Shown here in pieces: positions 21,925 through 32,470 of a DNA stretch of 64,000 nt. The stretch lies in the NCBI GenBank assembly GCA_030544235.1, contig CM060463.1, positions 34,555,920-34,619,919 on the forward strand, given 5' to 3'. The notes under the pieces are model-generated. The model was given only the letters and a program-made list of their open reading frames with translations. It made no database searches and had not been told where the DNA came from. Every line of letters begins with the position of its first letter. Within the stretch, counting starts at the first letter, position 1. This DNA is from Lepturacanthus savala. Lineage: Eukaryota > Chordata > Actinopteri > Scombriformes > Trichiuridae. Both the position numbers and the translations under genes were made by a program.

Positions 21925-22770
21925 ATTAAATTGATCCACTTTTTAGTAAATCGCTTGGGTCAGTAATACAATACCAAATAAGCCTTTTCTATGTATATTG
22001 ATGATTAATAATAACTGTTTCTGATCATTCTGTGTTGGAATTAGCTAATAAAATATAATTATATACGGTAGGTTCTATACATCTGCCTGAGAGGTCCCAG
22101 GTAAAATGGGCCAGTCAAATGACAAAAGGAAATTCAAATTCAAAATTAATTCATTATCAGTTTAATGTTAAAAAACAATTGCTTAGAACCACATAGCTTT
22201 TAACATGCATTAAATAAATTCATATTGTTGCTATTTCAACAAGAACAGATCGTACACCCGCTACACACACCTACATATAGAAGCTAAGCTATCACTACAC
22301 AAAGGCTAGCATCAGTCATATGTAACAAGCTAAGTTACACAAGCACAGTAAAAGTAGTTACTATGTTGAGTTGCACTAATTTCACATTGTAATCAATATA
22401 CTGTCCATGTTTTAGTTGAACAAAATGTCATACATGTGTGTTTGTGAGTGACAGAGAGGGTAAGGCCCATTTTAGTTGAAACCATGTGGCCCCTTTTAGC
22501 TTAGAGGGTTAAGGTAAATTGGGCGGGCAAGATAAACATCACTTTTCCAAGAAATATGTTAATATATAAAACTAACAGCATTATTTCTGATGGATGCCAT
22601 CAAGACAGATTCCTCACCACCATAGAAACCATAAACTAATCAAATCACCTGTTTATTTTCAAGCACAGTTATGTCAACAGTGTGAAATCCCTTGTAGTCA
22701 TTGGCTCTAATTTCCAGAGGGGCTGGGACCCCCAAACTTTAAATGGCCCATTATACCTGATATCACATTA
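21925..22770 (-). mobile_element. Family G MITE, copy 3 (longest)
   Basis: The left side has CACTTTTTAGTAAATCGCTTGGGTCA and GTATATTGATGATTAATAA; the right side has AATTTCCAGAGGGGCTGGGA and CCATTATACCTGATATCAC. The middle (22090-22520) holds extra sequence with more GGTAAAATGGGCC-like repeats, also partly present at 38985-39040. At about 846 bp it may be closest to the ancestral element. No coding frame. Confidence 0.65.
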
Positions 22771-23087
22771 TGTGTGTAAAATGTAATCCTACAAGTTCAG
22801 TTGGTCCATTATTAGGAATGTATCAGTGCATTTCTGCACTGAAAATGTTTCAATGTTTCCTTTGATCCTAAAGGCTTTGACGAACAAACCTTCTAATAAA
22901 GTCAGACATTTTAAGCATGTTGTGGAGCAGAACATGGCTGAGTGATCACATCGCTTTTTCATCTCCCCTCCGGGGCATGAACTCCAACCTGACACTCCAT
23001 GTAACTTGCAACGTTCAGGACAGAGTTAGCCCTGGGTTATTTGTCATTTCTAATGTTCATATGTGCGAGGACAGTTCTGCGTGGTTT

Positions 23088-23122
<35 letters not shown>

Positions 23123-23803
23123 CAACTGACAGGGAAATGTGTCATCAGCTGATGTCTGCTCCACCTTCGATGTTTTCATGGGATTTATGTTTTAATTCAT
23201 GTCACTAATTGGTGTAATTCCTGAGAAAATGTGGCTTTGAAATGGGCTTTTTTAATTTGTTTAATCTTGATAGTGGAGTAACACACAGGTGTGGAAGGGA
23301 ACAAGCTGCCACTTGGCCCTGCCTGCCTGCCTCTGTGCACAGAACGGGCTGAATCATCCCACTCTGTAAAGCCAGCGATTAAAGGCATTGGTATTCTGAT
23401 CCACACAGCCACACCAATGATGTTCCCTGGCCTCATATTTGAACTTCACCCTCCTAGAACATGTTCAAATCCCTCCAAAATCATCCTCCTCTCAAACACA
23501 AAGCATGTTAAATGCCAACATAATATCCCAAAACATATTTTTTTTATGTATTTGGAGGGTCGCTGAGCAAAATGTGAATCCGTAAAGCTAATTTTACAGT
23601 CATATTGTCGTAGTGAATTTCACACCATGAGGCTTCCAGTTTATGTCTGGGAAAGCAATCGCAGCCGTGATAGAGCTGGATTTCATTTTTCCAGCAGCAG
23701 CCAATGTCCTCTTATCACTGCTTTCACTTTGACGCCTATTATAATGGCTTCACACAGACATGGGAAGAATCCGAGCAGCCTATTACCCCCACCTGCCTCA
23801 ATT
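22771..23803. other. Single-copy sequence, no gene seen
   Basis: Contains the (GT)15 microsatellite at 23091-23120. The overlapping frames at 23197-23566 on both strands have no domain. Confidence 0.35.
23091..23120. repeat. (GT)15 microsatellite
   Basis: Perfect dinucleotide run. Confidence 0.97.
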
Positions 23804-23976
23804 TATGTTGGCTCAGCCTGATAGACTGACCCCGTCATTCCCCATGCTGCATCACACTACTTTTTATTTATTTATTGATTTTTTTTACCCTTTTTTTCCA
23901 GGCGTGTGACTTAGAAAAAGAGGAAAAATGAGTGTAGATCCTTATTTATTTGTCATAAATCAAAATCCATCTTGGT
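23804..23976 (+). repeat. Direct repeat D, left copy, flanking a Tc1 relic
   Basis: About 170 bp starting TATGTTGGCTCAGCCTGATA and continuing GACTGACCCC, CATGCTGCAT, GAAAAAGAGG-AAAATGAG. It is matched in order, at visibly reduced identity, by 24771-24934. The Tc1 fragment lies exactly between the two. Confidence 0.85.
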
Positions 23977-24770
23977 GTTCTTCAGGTGTTTTTTTTTTTT
24001 TAGCAAACTCCATGCAGGAATATGTGTCTTGCACTGAGGAGAGACTTCTGTCAGGCCACTCTACCATAACGTCCCGACTGGTGGAGGGCTGCAGTAATGG
24101 TTGACTTTCTAGAACTTTCTAATATCTCCCAACTGCATCTCTGGAGCTCAGCCACAGTGATCTTTGGGTTCATCTTTACTTCTCTCAACAAGGCTCTTCT
24201 TCCCCGATTGCTCAATTTGGCTGGAGTTTTGACAACCATAACCCTTCCTAGAGCTGGCCAAGCTCTAGGAAGGGTTCTGGTTGTCCCCAACATCTTCTAT
24301 TTAAGGGTTATGGACACCACTGTGCTTTAAGGAACTTTAAGAGCAGCAGTATTTTTTTTTGCAACCTTGGCCAGATCTGTGTCTTGCCACAATTCTGTCT
24401 CTGAGCTCAGGTAAGTTCATGACCTCATTTGCTCTGACATACACTATGAGCAGTAAGGTCTTATATAGACAGGTGTGTAGCTTTCCTAATCAGGTACAAT
24501 CGGCTGAACCAATGAAGGTGTAGAACCATCTTGAGTGTCACAGCAAAGGGTTTGAATACTTATGGCCATGTGATGTTTCAGTTTTTCTTTTTTAATAAAT
24601 CTGCAAACATTTTAACAATTTCAAACAATTTCATGGTTTTCTGTCAATATGGAGTGCTGTATGTACATTAATGAGGGAAATAAATTGAACTTAAATGATT
24701 TTAGCAAATGGCTGCAACTTAACAAAGAGTGAAAAATTGAAGAGGGTCTGAATACTTTCCGTACCTACTG
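23977..24770 (-). pseudogene. Tc1-like transposon, truncated, with transposase N-terminal relic
   Basis: On the minus strand the element starts CAGTAGGTACGGAAAGTATT (24770 downward), the terminal repeat of a common teleost Tc1 family, next to a TA. The coding relic at 24293-24051 reads GTTRTLPRA, TPAKLSNRGRRALLREVKMNP, then ITVAELQRCS and STITAALHQSGRYGRVA, the paired-like DNA-binding domain of Tc1 transposases (first 100 or so of about 340 residues). The catalytic DDE domain and the other terminus are absent. A short palindrome interrupts the frame (24231-24285). Confidence 0.85.
24231..24285. repeat. Near-perfect 55-bp palindrome inside Tc1 relic
   Basis: Arms of 25 bp (24231-24255 and 24261-24285) with one mismatch around a 5-base centre GGCCA. 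The family sequence has only one arm here, so this is a local inverted duplication that adds about a dozen residues to the relic frame. Confidence 0.85.
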
Positions 24771-24934
24771 TATGTCAGCTCAGCCTGATAGACTGACCCC
24801 AACCTTCCCCACGCTGCATTATGCTACTTTATTTATTATTATTTTTTTTAACCGTTTTTTTCAGATGTGAAAAAGAGAAAGAAAATGAGGGTACATGCTT
24901 ATTTGTTTGTCGTAAGTCAAAGTAGACACTTTGG
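24771..24934 (+). repeat. Direct repeat D, right copy
   Basis: Starts at the TA next to the Tc1 terminus with TATGTCAGCTCAGCCTGATA and follows the left copy through GTGAAAAAGAGAAAGAAAATG and TTTGTCGTAAGTCAAAGT. Confidence 0.85.
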
Positions 24935-24959
24935 ATATTAAGCCTGATCTCAAGGATTT

Positions 24960-25262
24960 CCATAACAGTAGTTGACTTGTAGTCAAGACCACCTAAACCG
25001 AGACAAAGACCAGAGAGTATCAAAACCAAGCCCAAGACAGACCACATCAAGACCAAGACCAGATGAGCTCAAGACCGAGACCTATATATGACCCCAAATT
25101 ATATCCAAGGAAAAAAATTATGTCTGCCAAATCCCTCAGAGACCGTTCTGCCAGACATTGAGACCTGAGACAAAGACAAGACCAAGACCACAAAAAAGTG
25201 GTCTTGAGGGCGGTCTGGAGAGCAAGACCGATCTTGAGAATGACAACTTTTCTACAAGTTGT
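24960..25262. mobile_element. CAAGACCAAGAC-rich repeat, likely decayed MITE
   Basis: Many CAAGACC/GAGACC units, with inverted GGTCTTGAG/CAAGACCG blocks toward the right end. I recall this as a teleost interspersed repeat. No second copy lies in the window, so boundaries are approximate. Confidence 0.45.
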
Positions 25263-26170
25263 AAAGTCTGCACAGTGGATCTAAAAAGTCAACCCTCTTA
25301 GTATTGAGATAAAGTTTGCTGCATGCATCTTTATTCCATGTTTGGTTAGCTGCTGAGTAGTTGCTGTTGAGGCGGCTGACCGCCCCTCCTCTGCCACCCT
25401 GATGCAGCCGTCACTCACAACCAGGAGCTCCGCCCCTTTAGCCTGGGTATTTATTTAACAAGCATTTTCTATTATCAGGCTCTCCTGCATTCATCTGTCA
25501 GTGGATGCTCCATGATACGACGTGGCAGGACGCAGAGAAGCACTGAAGCGGCCCTGCTCCATGTGCCCACTCTCTCCCTGTTTCCCTCTCTTCTTCTTTT
25601 CTTTTCAGCACTAGCTTTCTTTTTTATGTATCTCTGTCTCTCTCCTTTTTCCCATCTGGCTCTTCCAAGTGCACGCAGACACACAACTCCATATAAATGT
25701 ATTGTACACTCACACTCGTGCATCGCCTCTGGATACTGTACTGAGGTATGTGGCTGTGTCGAACCACTTGGCCTGGAGTCAAAGACCGGATCACTCAAGC
25801 ATTGCCTGTAAAGAGGAAGCCGGTATTTCTCTTTTTCACTCGTAGCTCTTAGTGCATGCTTACATTGTGCTCACATAGATTGAATCAGGAGATGCGTGTA
25901 TGTAGGTGGTGAATGAAGATGCCAACATGTGTCCCGCATCTTGACAGAAAGAGAGGGTCAAGATAAGTAGTTCATTGTCTGCTGCAGAGCTGAACTGGTT
26001 TGTGCTGCTTCCAGCTCCCGTAGAAGCTGTGGAGCAGCCGAGCCGGAGGACTGGATGTGTATGTTGACGTAGAGGGAGGCTCCGTCTGCCTCTGGCAGTT
26101 TCTGCTCCTCCCGGAGCCTGAATTTCCTGATCTAATGACTAACGAAGTCGTTTACCAGAAATACAGGAGC
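25263..26170. other. Single-copy block with GC boxes; possible promoter or exon
   Basis: CCGCCCCTCC at 25381 and CTCCGCCCCTTTAGC at 25429 are Sp1-type GC boxes, followed by the AT-rich TATTTATTTAAC at 25448. Downstream, ACTGAG|GTATGTGG near 25744 is a splice-donor-like site. Frames on both strands (25475-25811) carry no domain. A noncoding first exon is possible but unproven. Confidence 0.2.
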
Positions 26171-27059
26171 TCCCATGTGTGATCATGTATTTGTGGCTCA
26201 GGGCCAGTGGTGGAAGAAGTGTTGAGATAATTAACTTTCAAGACATTGTGTGTTGGTACTCTTTTGGAGTGGTAACTGCATGGACAAACAGGCAAAAATC
26301 CAGCTTTAAAAAATATGAATTAATCATTATCACATTCTCATTATCCAGAATAGTTCCTGTTAGAATATTAAATAATCATAGAATAATATAAGACTGGATT
26401 GTTATTTTTAATGTATTAACATGTAAGCAGTGATTTTATGTTGGAGCTTTATTCAATCATGACACCACGAAACAGCACAACACCAGAAAAACACTGTGCA
26501 CAGCATTGACATTTCACACAAAACCAATAATCATGTGTTGTAAAAAGGCATAGGCAGAAGCAAACTGGTTATAAAAAGCCTATGAGCCTAAAAAGCCTAT
26601 AATATCAACTTTTTTAACTGGCTACCAACCCCCAGAAAACCAAAGAAACAACAACAGGACAGCACAGTAACAGCAAAATTACAAAGAAACATTAACAGAC
26701 AATCAGTCACACTTAGCTTCACAACCACTAAAAAACATTTTCTTACACTAAAAGAGAATGAAATTTCTTAAAATTTTGTTGATGTCATTACAGAGTTTAA
26801 CTCCAACAATGGATTTTTTTTTTAGCTTTTTGTACAGTAAATTTAGAAACACTTCAGAAATTATACGACTATTAACCTCCTAATGGAGGTGAAGGTTAAT
26901 AATATGTTTTGTATGGATCTTTAGGTGAGACATGGCAGGCATATACACAGTTTTTTCACTGATCAATTTTCTTTCAGACTGTTTTTTTTTTCCAAATCCA
27001 CATTTAACTTCACTATGTCCATGTTGTACTTTCTGAAGGTTTATTTCTAAATCGACCAA
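26171..27059. other. AT-rich sequence, no gene seen
   Basis: CCAGTGGTGGAAGAAGTG at 26204-26221 matches the family S terminus, but the similarity stops within about 30 bases. The 26460-26880 part may be a decayed retroelement tail, but I cannot place it. Confidence 0.35.
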
Positions 27060-27166
27060 CAATCAGTTTGCCTGAACCGTGTTTTTTTTTCTATTTATTT
27101 TTTTCTCCGCAAACTCTAAGTCAGAAATCTCCACTTCAGCGGCACTTGTACCCACCACATATTCCA

Positions 27167-27198
<32 letters not shown>

Positions 27199-27405
27199 AC
27201 TATATTCTGAAGGGTTTTACAGAGGGGTTTGTTCATGTATCATTCATGGTCTGATTAATAGAACATTTTATTCCTGAAAATATAGTGCAATATTGACAGT
27301 ATTTTTTTTAAGATTTTGCTAAAAACAACCTAAAAATTCCCTCTGTAAACTTTTTTGAGTCTAATATGGAAACCGAATGAAACAAGAATTTTGAACTTTG
27401 TCTTT
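27060..27405 (-). mobile_element. Family X repeat, copy 1
   Basis: Minus strand shares ATTCTTGTTTC, CATATTAGA, TTTACAGAGGGAATTTT, GGAATAAAA-ATTCTA, CATGAA-AAAC and TGTAAAACCCTTCAGAATA with 31568-32240. A (TA)14 array at 27171-27198 lies inside. Class unknown. Noncoding. Confidence 0.65.
27171..27198. repeat. (TA)14 microsatellite
   Basis: Perfect TA run. Confidence 0.95.
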
Positions 27406-28487
27406 TCTAATGTTCACATTTCTGTCTTGGAATGTCTGCAAATGACCAAATATTTACTTAGATAACGAACCATTTGCACAGACCACATGTTGGGTTTGTG
27501 AGATCAGTGGGAAACCTCAGGACAGTTTTTTTTTCTGGTTTGCATTTCATCTCACAGGATTTACGTTCAGGGTTAAGCTCAGAGTTAGAATGTGGCTACA
27601 ATCATGGTTGTGGATTGAATATAGTCAGTGCATAAAGGTTGTGAGTTATATAATGCTGTGTATATTTAGGTAGTGAGATCGTCTATCTGAGAGCTTTCTG
27701 TGCTCCCTTGATGGATGACAGAGATGGAGATGACTCCATGATGTACATGTTCAGGTCAGTGGCCAGGAGCTTATACAGTACATTAAATAATCAAATAAAA
27801 CCCAGTTGTTCAGGACTCACGGTTAAGTAACTGTATTTGATCATATATGTAGTGTTGTATTTTTAGCTGATTTGTTGCTGCATTGAGGGTTTAACAATTA
27901 CGAGGGAGACAAATGGAAAATGAAGATAATGACAGAACGTGACTGTTTGCAACGAACGTTTCTAAAGTGATCATCATGTTATAGGTGCATTTTCTTTGTT
28001 CTGTAGTGTTCTGTAGCAACGCGCTACAGATTTTTTATTTTATCAGAATGGCTTTCAAAGGACAAAATCTGTGTTTAGTTTGTTTAGATTTGTCCACCAA
28101 AAAAAAAAGACGACAGATGAAAGTCTTTATCGGAGTTGAATAAATCTGGGCATTTTATCAACTTCAGAATCAAATCTATTATTTGAACCCAACATAAGTC
28201 AGTTGATTGTCGAATGTGAACGGCGGCTCATTAATTCAGAGTCCTGCTTTGTTTCCCACCAAGGCAGATAAAACTCATAGATTGATTTGACGCACCTTTT
28301 AAAGTTATTTATTGTCCTCAGTTTAATATTCACTTGAGCCTGATGTAGCTTGAATTGTTCAAGGGCTGTAATCTGCATCTGCATTGTCATTAGAAATGAC
28401 TGCTAAGAAACATGTAAAATATATGACCCATTTTTTTATGCAGACATCATAAAATGTGATTTCAACTGGCTGCCTCAGCAGAGACTG
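27406..28487. other. AT-rich gene-free stretch
   Basis: No gene, RNA or repeat-family copy recognised. Confidence 0.4.
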
Positions 28488-28512
28488 TTTTTTTTTTTTT
28501 TTTTTTTTTTTT
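28488..28512. repeat. Poly-T (25 bases)
   Basis: Homopolymer run. No retroelement body is recognised next to it. Confidence 0.95.
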
Positions 28513-29170
28513 ACAGCAGGAATATTTTCTCTGAATGTTTGATAGTTATCAGATATATCCCTCAGTGATGAAATCTCATCTCCATCTGTTCCGTCGAGCT
28601 GCTAAGATCCTGCTGTAGATTTCATGTCACGTACGATCGGCGCTTTGAGCCACCAGCTCGTGTTCAGCCTTTGAAGTATTCCGCTTTTCCCTTCCTCGGT
28701 CCCTTCTCCAATGCCAATACTTTACCTTTCCTCAAAGCAGCGTTCCCATCATTCCCTGCTCAAAACTGGGACATGGCTGCAATTGTTGTGCAGTGATTTA
28801 CACCCGAGCGTGTTGACTTTTGTGATAAATGCATATATTAGTTACGCATGCTTGTATAAATCTACGCGTACATGCAAAGAAAGATGCAGGGCGTTGATTT
28901 GCATAGTGGTGAGTTGTGCTTGAGTGACTTTCAGAGGGGATCGCGATTTGTTTCTCCAATGAGGTGCTTAAATGCAGAATTGATCTGTTTACTTCACCCT
29001 AAAACACAGAGCTGGTTCAATGGGAGTCGGAGCTGATGGGAGATCGAGTCAATTGGACAGAACTGAAAATCACTATCCAGTCTCTATCTCTCTACAGATG
29101 AATGGACGACTTCAGTCAACAAATATATTTTTTAGTTGTTTTTTTTCTTCCAAATAGTCTTGTAGCTTAT
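28513..29170. other. Single-copy sequence, no gene seen
   Basis: Moderately CpG-containing at 28590-28700 (CCGTCGAGCTGC; CGTACGATCGGCGC). No repeat copy. Confidence 0.35.
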
Positions 29171-29606
29171 TGATTAGTATGTATTTGGTTTTGTAAATTC
29201 CCACAGCATTTATCATGCATTTTCTCATTCTGGCTGTGGTGATTTTCTGTTCCATATCAAAGTAAATTTGAAATGTAATACATTTAACTCTTACAAATTG
29301 TGCATTATTCAGAAATAAAAGAGCATGCCTGCACTCTATTTGAATAGCTTTGTATCTATTTATATTTATTTGGTCCTGCAGTATTTATCATTCAAATAAC
29401 ATTCAATATTTTCTCATTCTGGCTTCTGAAATATGGTGATTTTCTGTTCCATATCAAAGTAAATTTTAAATTTAATACATTTCACTGTTACAAATTGTGT
29501 ATTTTTAACAATTTTCTCATATTTTATGGACCGAACGATTATTCTGTCAATGGGAAGAAATAATCGACAGAGATAAAAGAGCATGCCTGCGCTCTATTTG
29601 AACAGC
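29171..29606 (+). repeat. Imperfect tandem duplication
   Basis: Unit 1 (29171-29348) and unit 2 (29349-29606) share TTTTCTCATTCTGGCT, GGTGATTTTCTGTTCC, ATATCAAAGTAAATTT and a final TAAAAGAGCATGCCTGC-CTCTATTTGAA-AGC. Unit 2 carries about 60 extra bases before the shared end and a further insertion near its start. Confidence 0.85.
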
Positions 29607-30350
29607 GGTAGGTATGTTAATGTGAGTGGCGATGACTTAGATCAGTGACACACTAAAGCCCAGCCTTAATCAGATCAGATTTAACGTTTAACCATTGTAA
29701 TATACACCCATGGAAATCCCAGCTGGCCTTTGTGGAAGGCTCGTCCGTCCTGCTGATACCGCTTATTGACTTGTGAGGCTCAGTACACGACTCGCATAGC
29801 AGACGTGTCTAATATATTTGCAAGGAATCATTTCCAGCTCCGGCTGAAATAATTAAGTTGACATTCTCTCCCCAATGCAATTAACAATGAGCCGCTGTCC
29901 AATCTATGACCTGTTAGATGTTTGATTTCATGGACTGCGTCTTAAATTACGAGCCTGAGACCGGAGCACTTTCCGACAGGAGGCGGCATGTGAAGCTCAT
30001 CAGGGAAACACGCTATTAAAGAGGACTCGGGCTGCGAGGCGTATCTGGCTCACTTAGCTAATTTTCTTGAGGTGTTTTGCTTGTGTACAAATTACTGTCA
30101 CGTTGCAGCACAGCTGGCGCGAGAGTGGAGCTTTGCGTAATAGACGCTTTTGAGTATTTTCGGTGGACTTGCTGGAAGTACGAACGGATGTTAGAAAACT
30201 TTTTTTTTCTTTTTTAAATCGTGCCACGTACAAATGTTCCATCTCTGTTTGTTCTTTGTTGTTTTAATTAACTGTATCCGCGCTCCTTTGTGTATCATTG
30301 GTGACATTTCTCGCTGTCTGTCTGCATGCCCGAGCGTTACCTTGATGTAC
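29607..30350. other. Single-copy block, strongest candidate conserved element
   Basis: Repeat-free, balanced GC, with AAATAATTAAGTTGACATTC and CAATTAACAATGAGC (homeodomain and SOX-type cores) near 29846-29893, CAGCTGG E-box-like motifs and CpG-containing 29940-30010. The minus frame at 30054-30242 has no family features. A developmental enhancer is plausible by texture only. Confidence 0.3.
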
Positions 30351-31567
30351 ACGAGATCAAGCAGCTCCTGAGATCAGACCGAGCGGCTGAGACTGGGATG
30401 CTGTGAAATTCAGATGCGCCATGTGCTGGAAGGGAGGCAGCCTCTGATGTATTTTTAGAAGGGCTAAATAATGAATGCCTGAAAAGACTGCTAGGACCCC
30501 AGCTGCCAAACCTTCCCCTTCTGTTCTGTGCTCACCTGTTCTCCGTGTAAGCGGCTTGAGGAGGAGGGTAAGGAGGAGGGTGTCTCCACCTTCGCCAAAG
30601 CTGCTGTGAAGCGCCCTGCTGCCGCTGACGCCGGCTGTCACCAGGAAACGGCTGAGATCATTAACGTGTCTCATCCGGAGAGTGTGTAAGAACAGGGTGA
30701 AATTTGTACATGCTTTAAATGCAGTTTTAGCTCTTTTTTCCTGATCCTTTCTATAGTGATTTGTATGGAGACCCTCAAGTGACATTTGATAAAAAATAAA
30801 TAATCCATTACTATCCTGTAGCCACGAGATACTAATGCATGACCACAAGATAATTAAGATAATTCAGTGTTGATTGTTGCTATAACAATATGGTGTAGGG
30901 ACTATCAAAAAACATAATAAATTTGCTGAGAGGTTAATAAGGTACTGATGAGGGCTGACGTGCTGGCTTTTGTAGTAATTGGGGAAAATCCAAAGATGTA
31001 ATTTTTTGTGTTTATTGCAGGTAAAACTTGCCAGTAATCCATCTACAATCAACTGATAGGCTGGACCAAAAATCATGATCTAATAAAAATATAAATTGGA
31101 GTAAAGTGTCAACAAAGTGAGACTCCACCTCTCAGCCTTTCATTCACTCCATGAAAATGAAAACAATAACTAGTTTCTATTTTTTTACCCAATGTCACCA
31201 GAGGGGCTCCATAGATCATTTAAACAATTTCTCATCTTAATTGTGATTTTATTGGTAAAAAGTGATATTTTTTTTTAAATTGTGTTTTTTTTTTAAATTG
31301 TGTTTGTGTTTTAATTGTGTTTTAAGACTTTAAGGTAAGACACTACAGTTAGTTAAACTATTAGTTAAATAGTAACTAATAGAGATCACCATGAAACCTC
31401 TCCGGGTGATTTCTTACATTAAGACAATTGATTTTTGTATTACATATTTTCTGTAAATGTTTGCATAAATATGTAAATGATTCATTCTTTAAGGAATTAC
31501 GTGCTAATATTCATATGTCCACATTCAGAATGGTCACCTGAATATTGATGGATAAAGCCAGGTTAAA
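30351..31567. other. Single-copy sequence; long minus frame without domain
   Basis: A 163-codon frame at 30848-30357 (minus) has no signal peptide, no recognisable domain and no good upstream or splice context. I treat it as chance in a GC-balanced region. From 30850 the sequence is AT-rich, with TTTTTTTTAAATTGTG repeated near 31266-31305. Confidence 0.35.
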
Positions 31568-32240
31568 CATTCTTGTTTCTTTTTTGTTGACATATTAGAT
31601 TTTACAGAGGGAATTTTGGAAATGGGGTGACACGGTGGCGCAGGGGTTAGCGCTGTTGCCTCACAGCAAGAAGGTCGCAGGTTCAAGACCTCCTGGGTCT
31701 GGGACCTTTCTGTGTGGAGTTTGCATGTTCTCCCTGTGTCTGCATGGGTTTTCACCACAGTCCAAAAACATGCTGAGGTTAATTGGAGACTCTAAATTGC
31801 CCATAGGTTTGAATGTGTGAGTGAATGGTGTGTGTCCCCCACGATTGGCTGGCGGCCATCTGGGGTGTATCCCTGCCTCTCGCCGTAACATGCTGGGATT
31901 GGCTCCAGCAGACCCCTGTGACCCTAATGAGGAATAAGCAGGTATAGAAGATGACTGACTGAATTTTGGAAATGTCTTTTTATCACTTCAAAAATCTGAA
32001 AATGCTGTCAACAGCCGAAAATAAATATATTTTCACCATGTTTCTTTTAGGAATAAAACATTCTAAAACTCAGACTATGAATTATTCATGAATAAACCCT
32101 TCTGTAAAATCCTTCAGAATACAGTCAGGAATCAAACTGAAAAGTTAGGTGTATGAAAGTGCTGCTGGGGTGGAGATTTCTGTGTCATTTTTTAGAAAAC
32201 AGCCTTGAAAAGATTTGAAAAGTAAAATTCCAAACATTTT
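31568..32240 (+). mobile_element. Family X repeat, copy 2, with nested SINE
   Basis: Matches copy 1 on either side of the SINE: TTCTTGTTTC and CATATTAGATTTTACAGAGG to the left, then CACCATGTTTC, GGAATAAAACATTCTAAAAC, CTTCTGTAAAATCCTTCAGA and GGTGGAGATTTCTGTGTCA to the right. Confidence 0.65.
31625..31960 (+). mobile_element. tRNA-like SINE, copy c
   Basis: A 336-bp element with perfect 14-bp duplications GAATTTTGGAAATG (31611-31624, 31961-31974). The head is GGGTGACACGGTGGCGCAGG, A-box-like TGGCGCAGGGG, B-box-like GGTTCAAGACC, and the tail is ATGACTGACT. It has a small internal deletion relative to copies b and d (the CGGGTACTCCGG region). Confidence 0.9.
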
Positions 32241-32384
32241 TGTTGGACTACTAGCGTGTGAAAAACACATCACACCTAAGTTATTGAAGTTAGTGTGATG
32301 TTTTTTTTACACAAGGATGTGACAGCAGTGCTATTTATAAAATGTGAAATTGTCATGTTTTCCAATCATCAATAATCCTCCCCC

Positions 32385-32386
<2 letters not shown>

Positions 32387-32466
<80 letters not shown>
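32387..32466. repeat. (CA)n microsatellite, about 80 bp
   Basis: Near-perfect CA run. It generates Cys/Val frames on the minus strand that are not genes. Confidence 0.97.

Positions 32467-32470
<4 letters not shown>

Noticed and set aside
26204..26240. Full family S copy
   Set aside because: Only the first ~20-30 bases match. Too short to call more than a terminus-like stub.
30357..30848. 163-codon minus-strand frame
   Set aside because: No domain, signal peptide or splice context. Composition of a GC-balanced region explains its length.
31625..31700. tRNA gene suggested by A-box and B-box motifs
   Set aside because: No cloverleaf with paired acceptor and anticodon stems. The motif recurs in repeated copies with target duplications, so it is a SINE head.
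31635..31891. Frames containing ALLPHSKKVAGSRPP and similar, recurring at five sites
   Set aside because: They are translations of the SINE, not a gene family.
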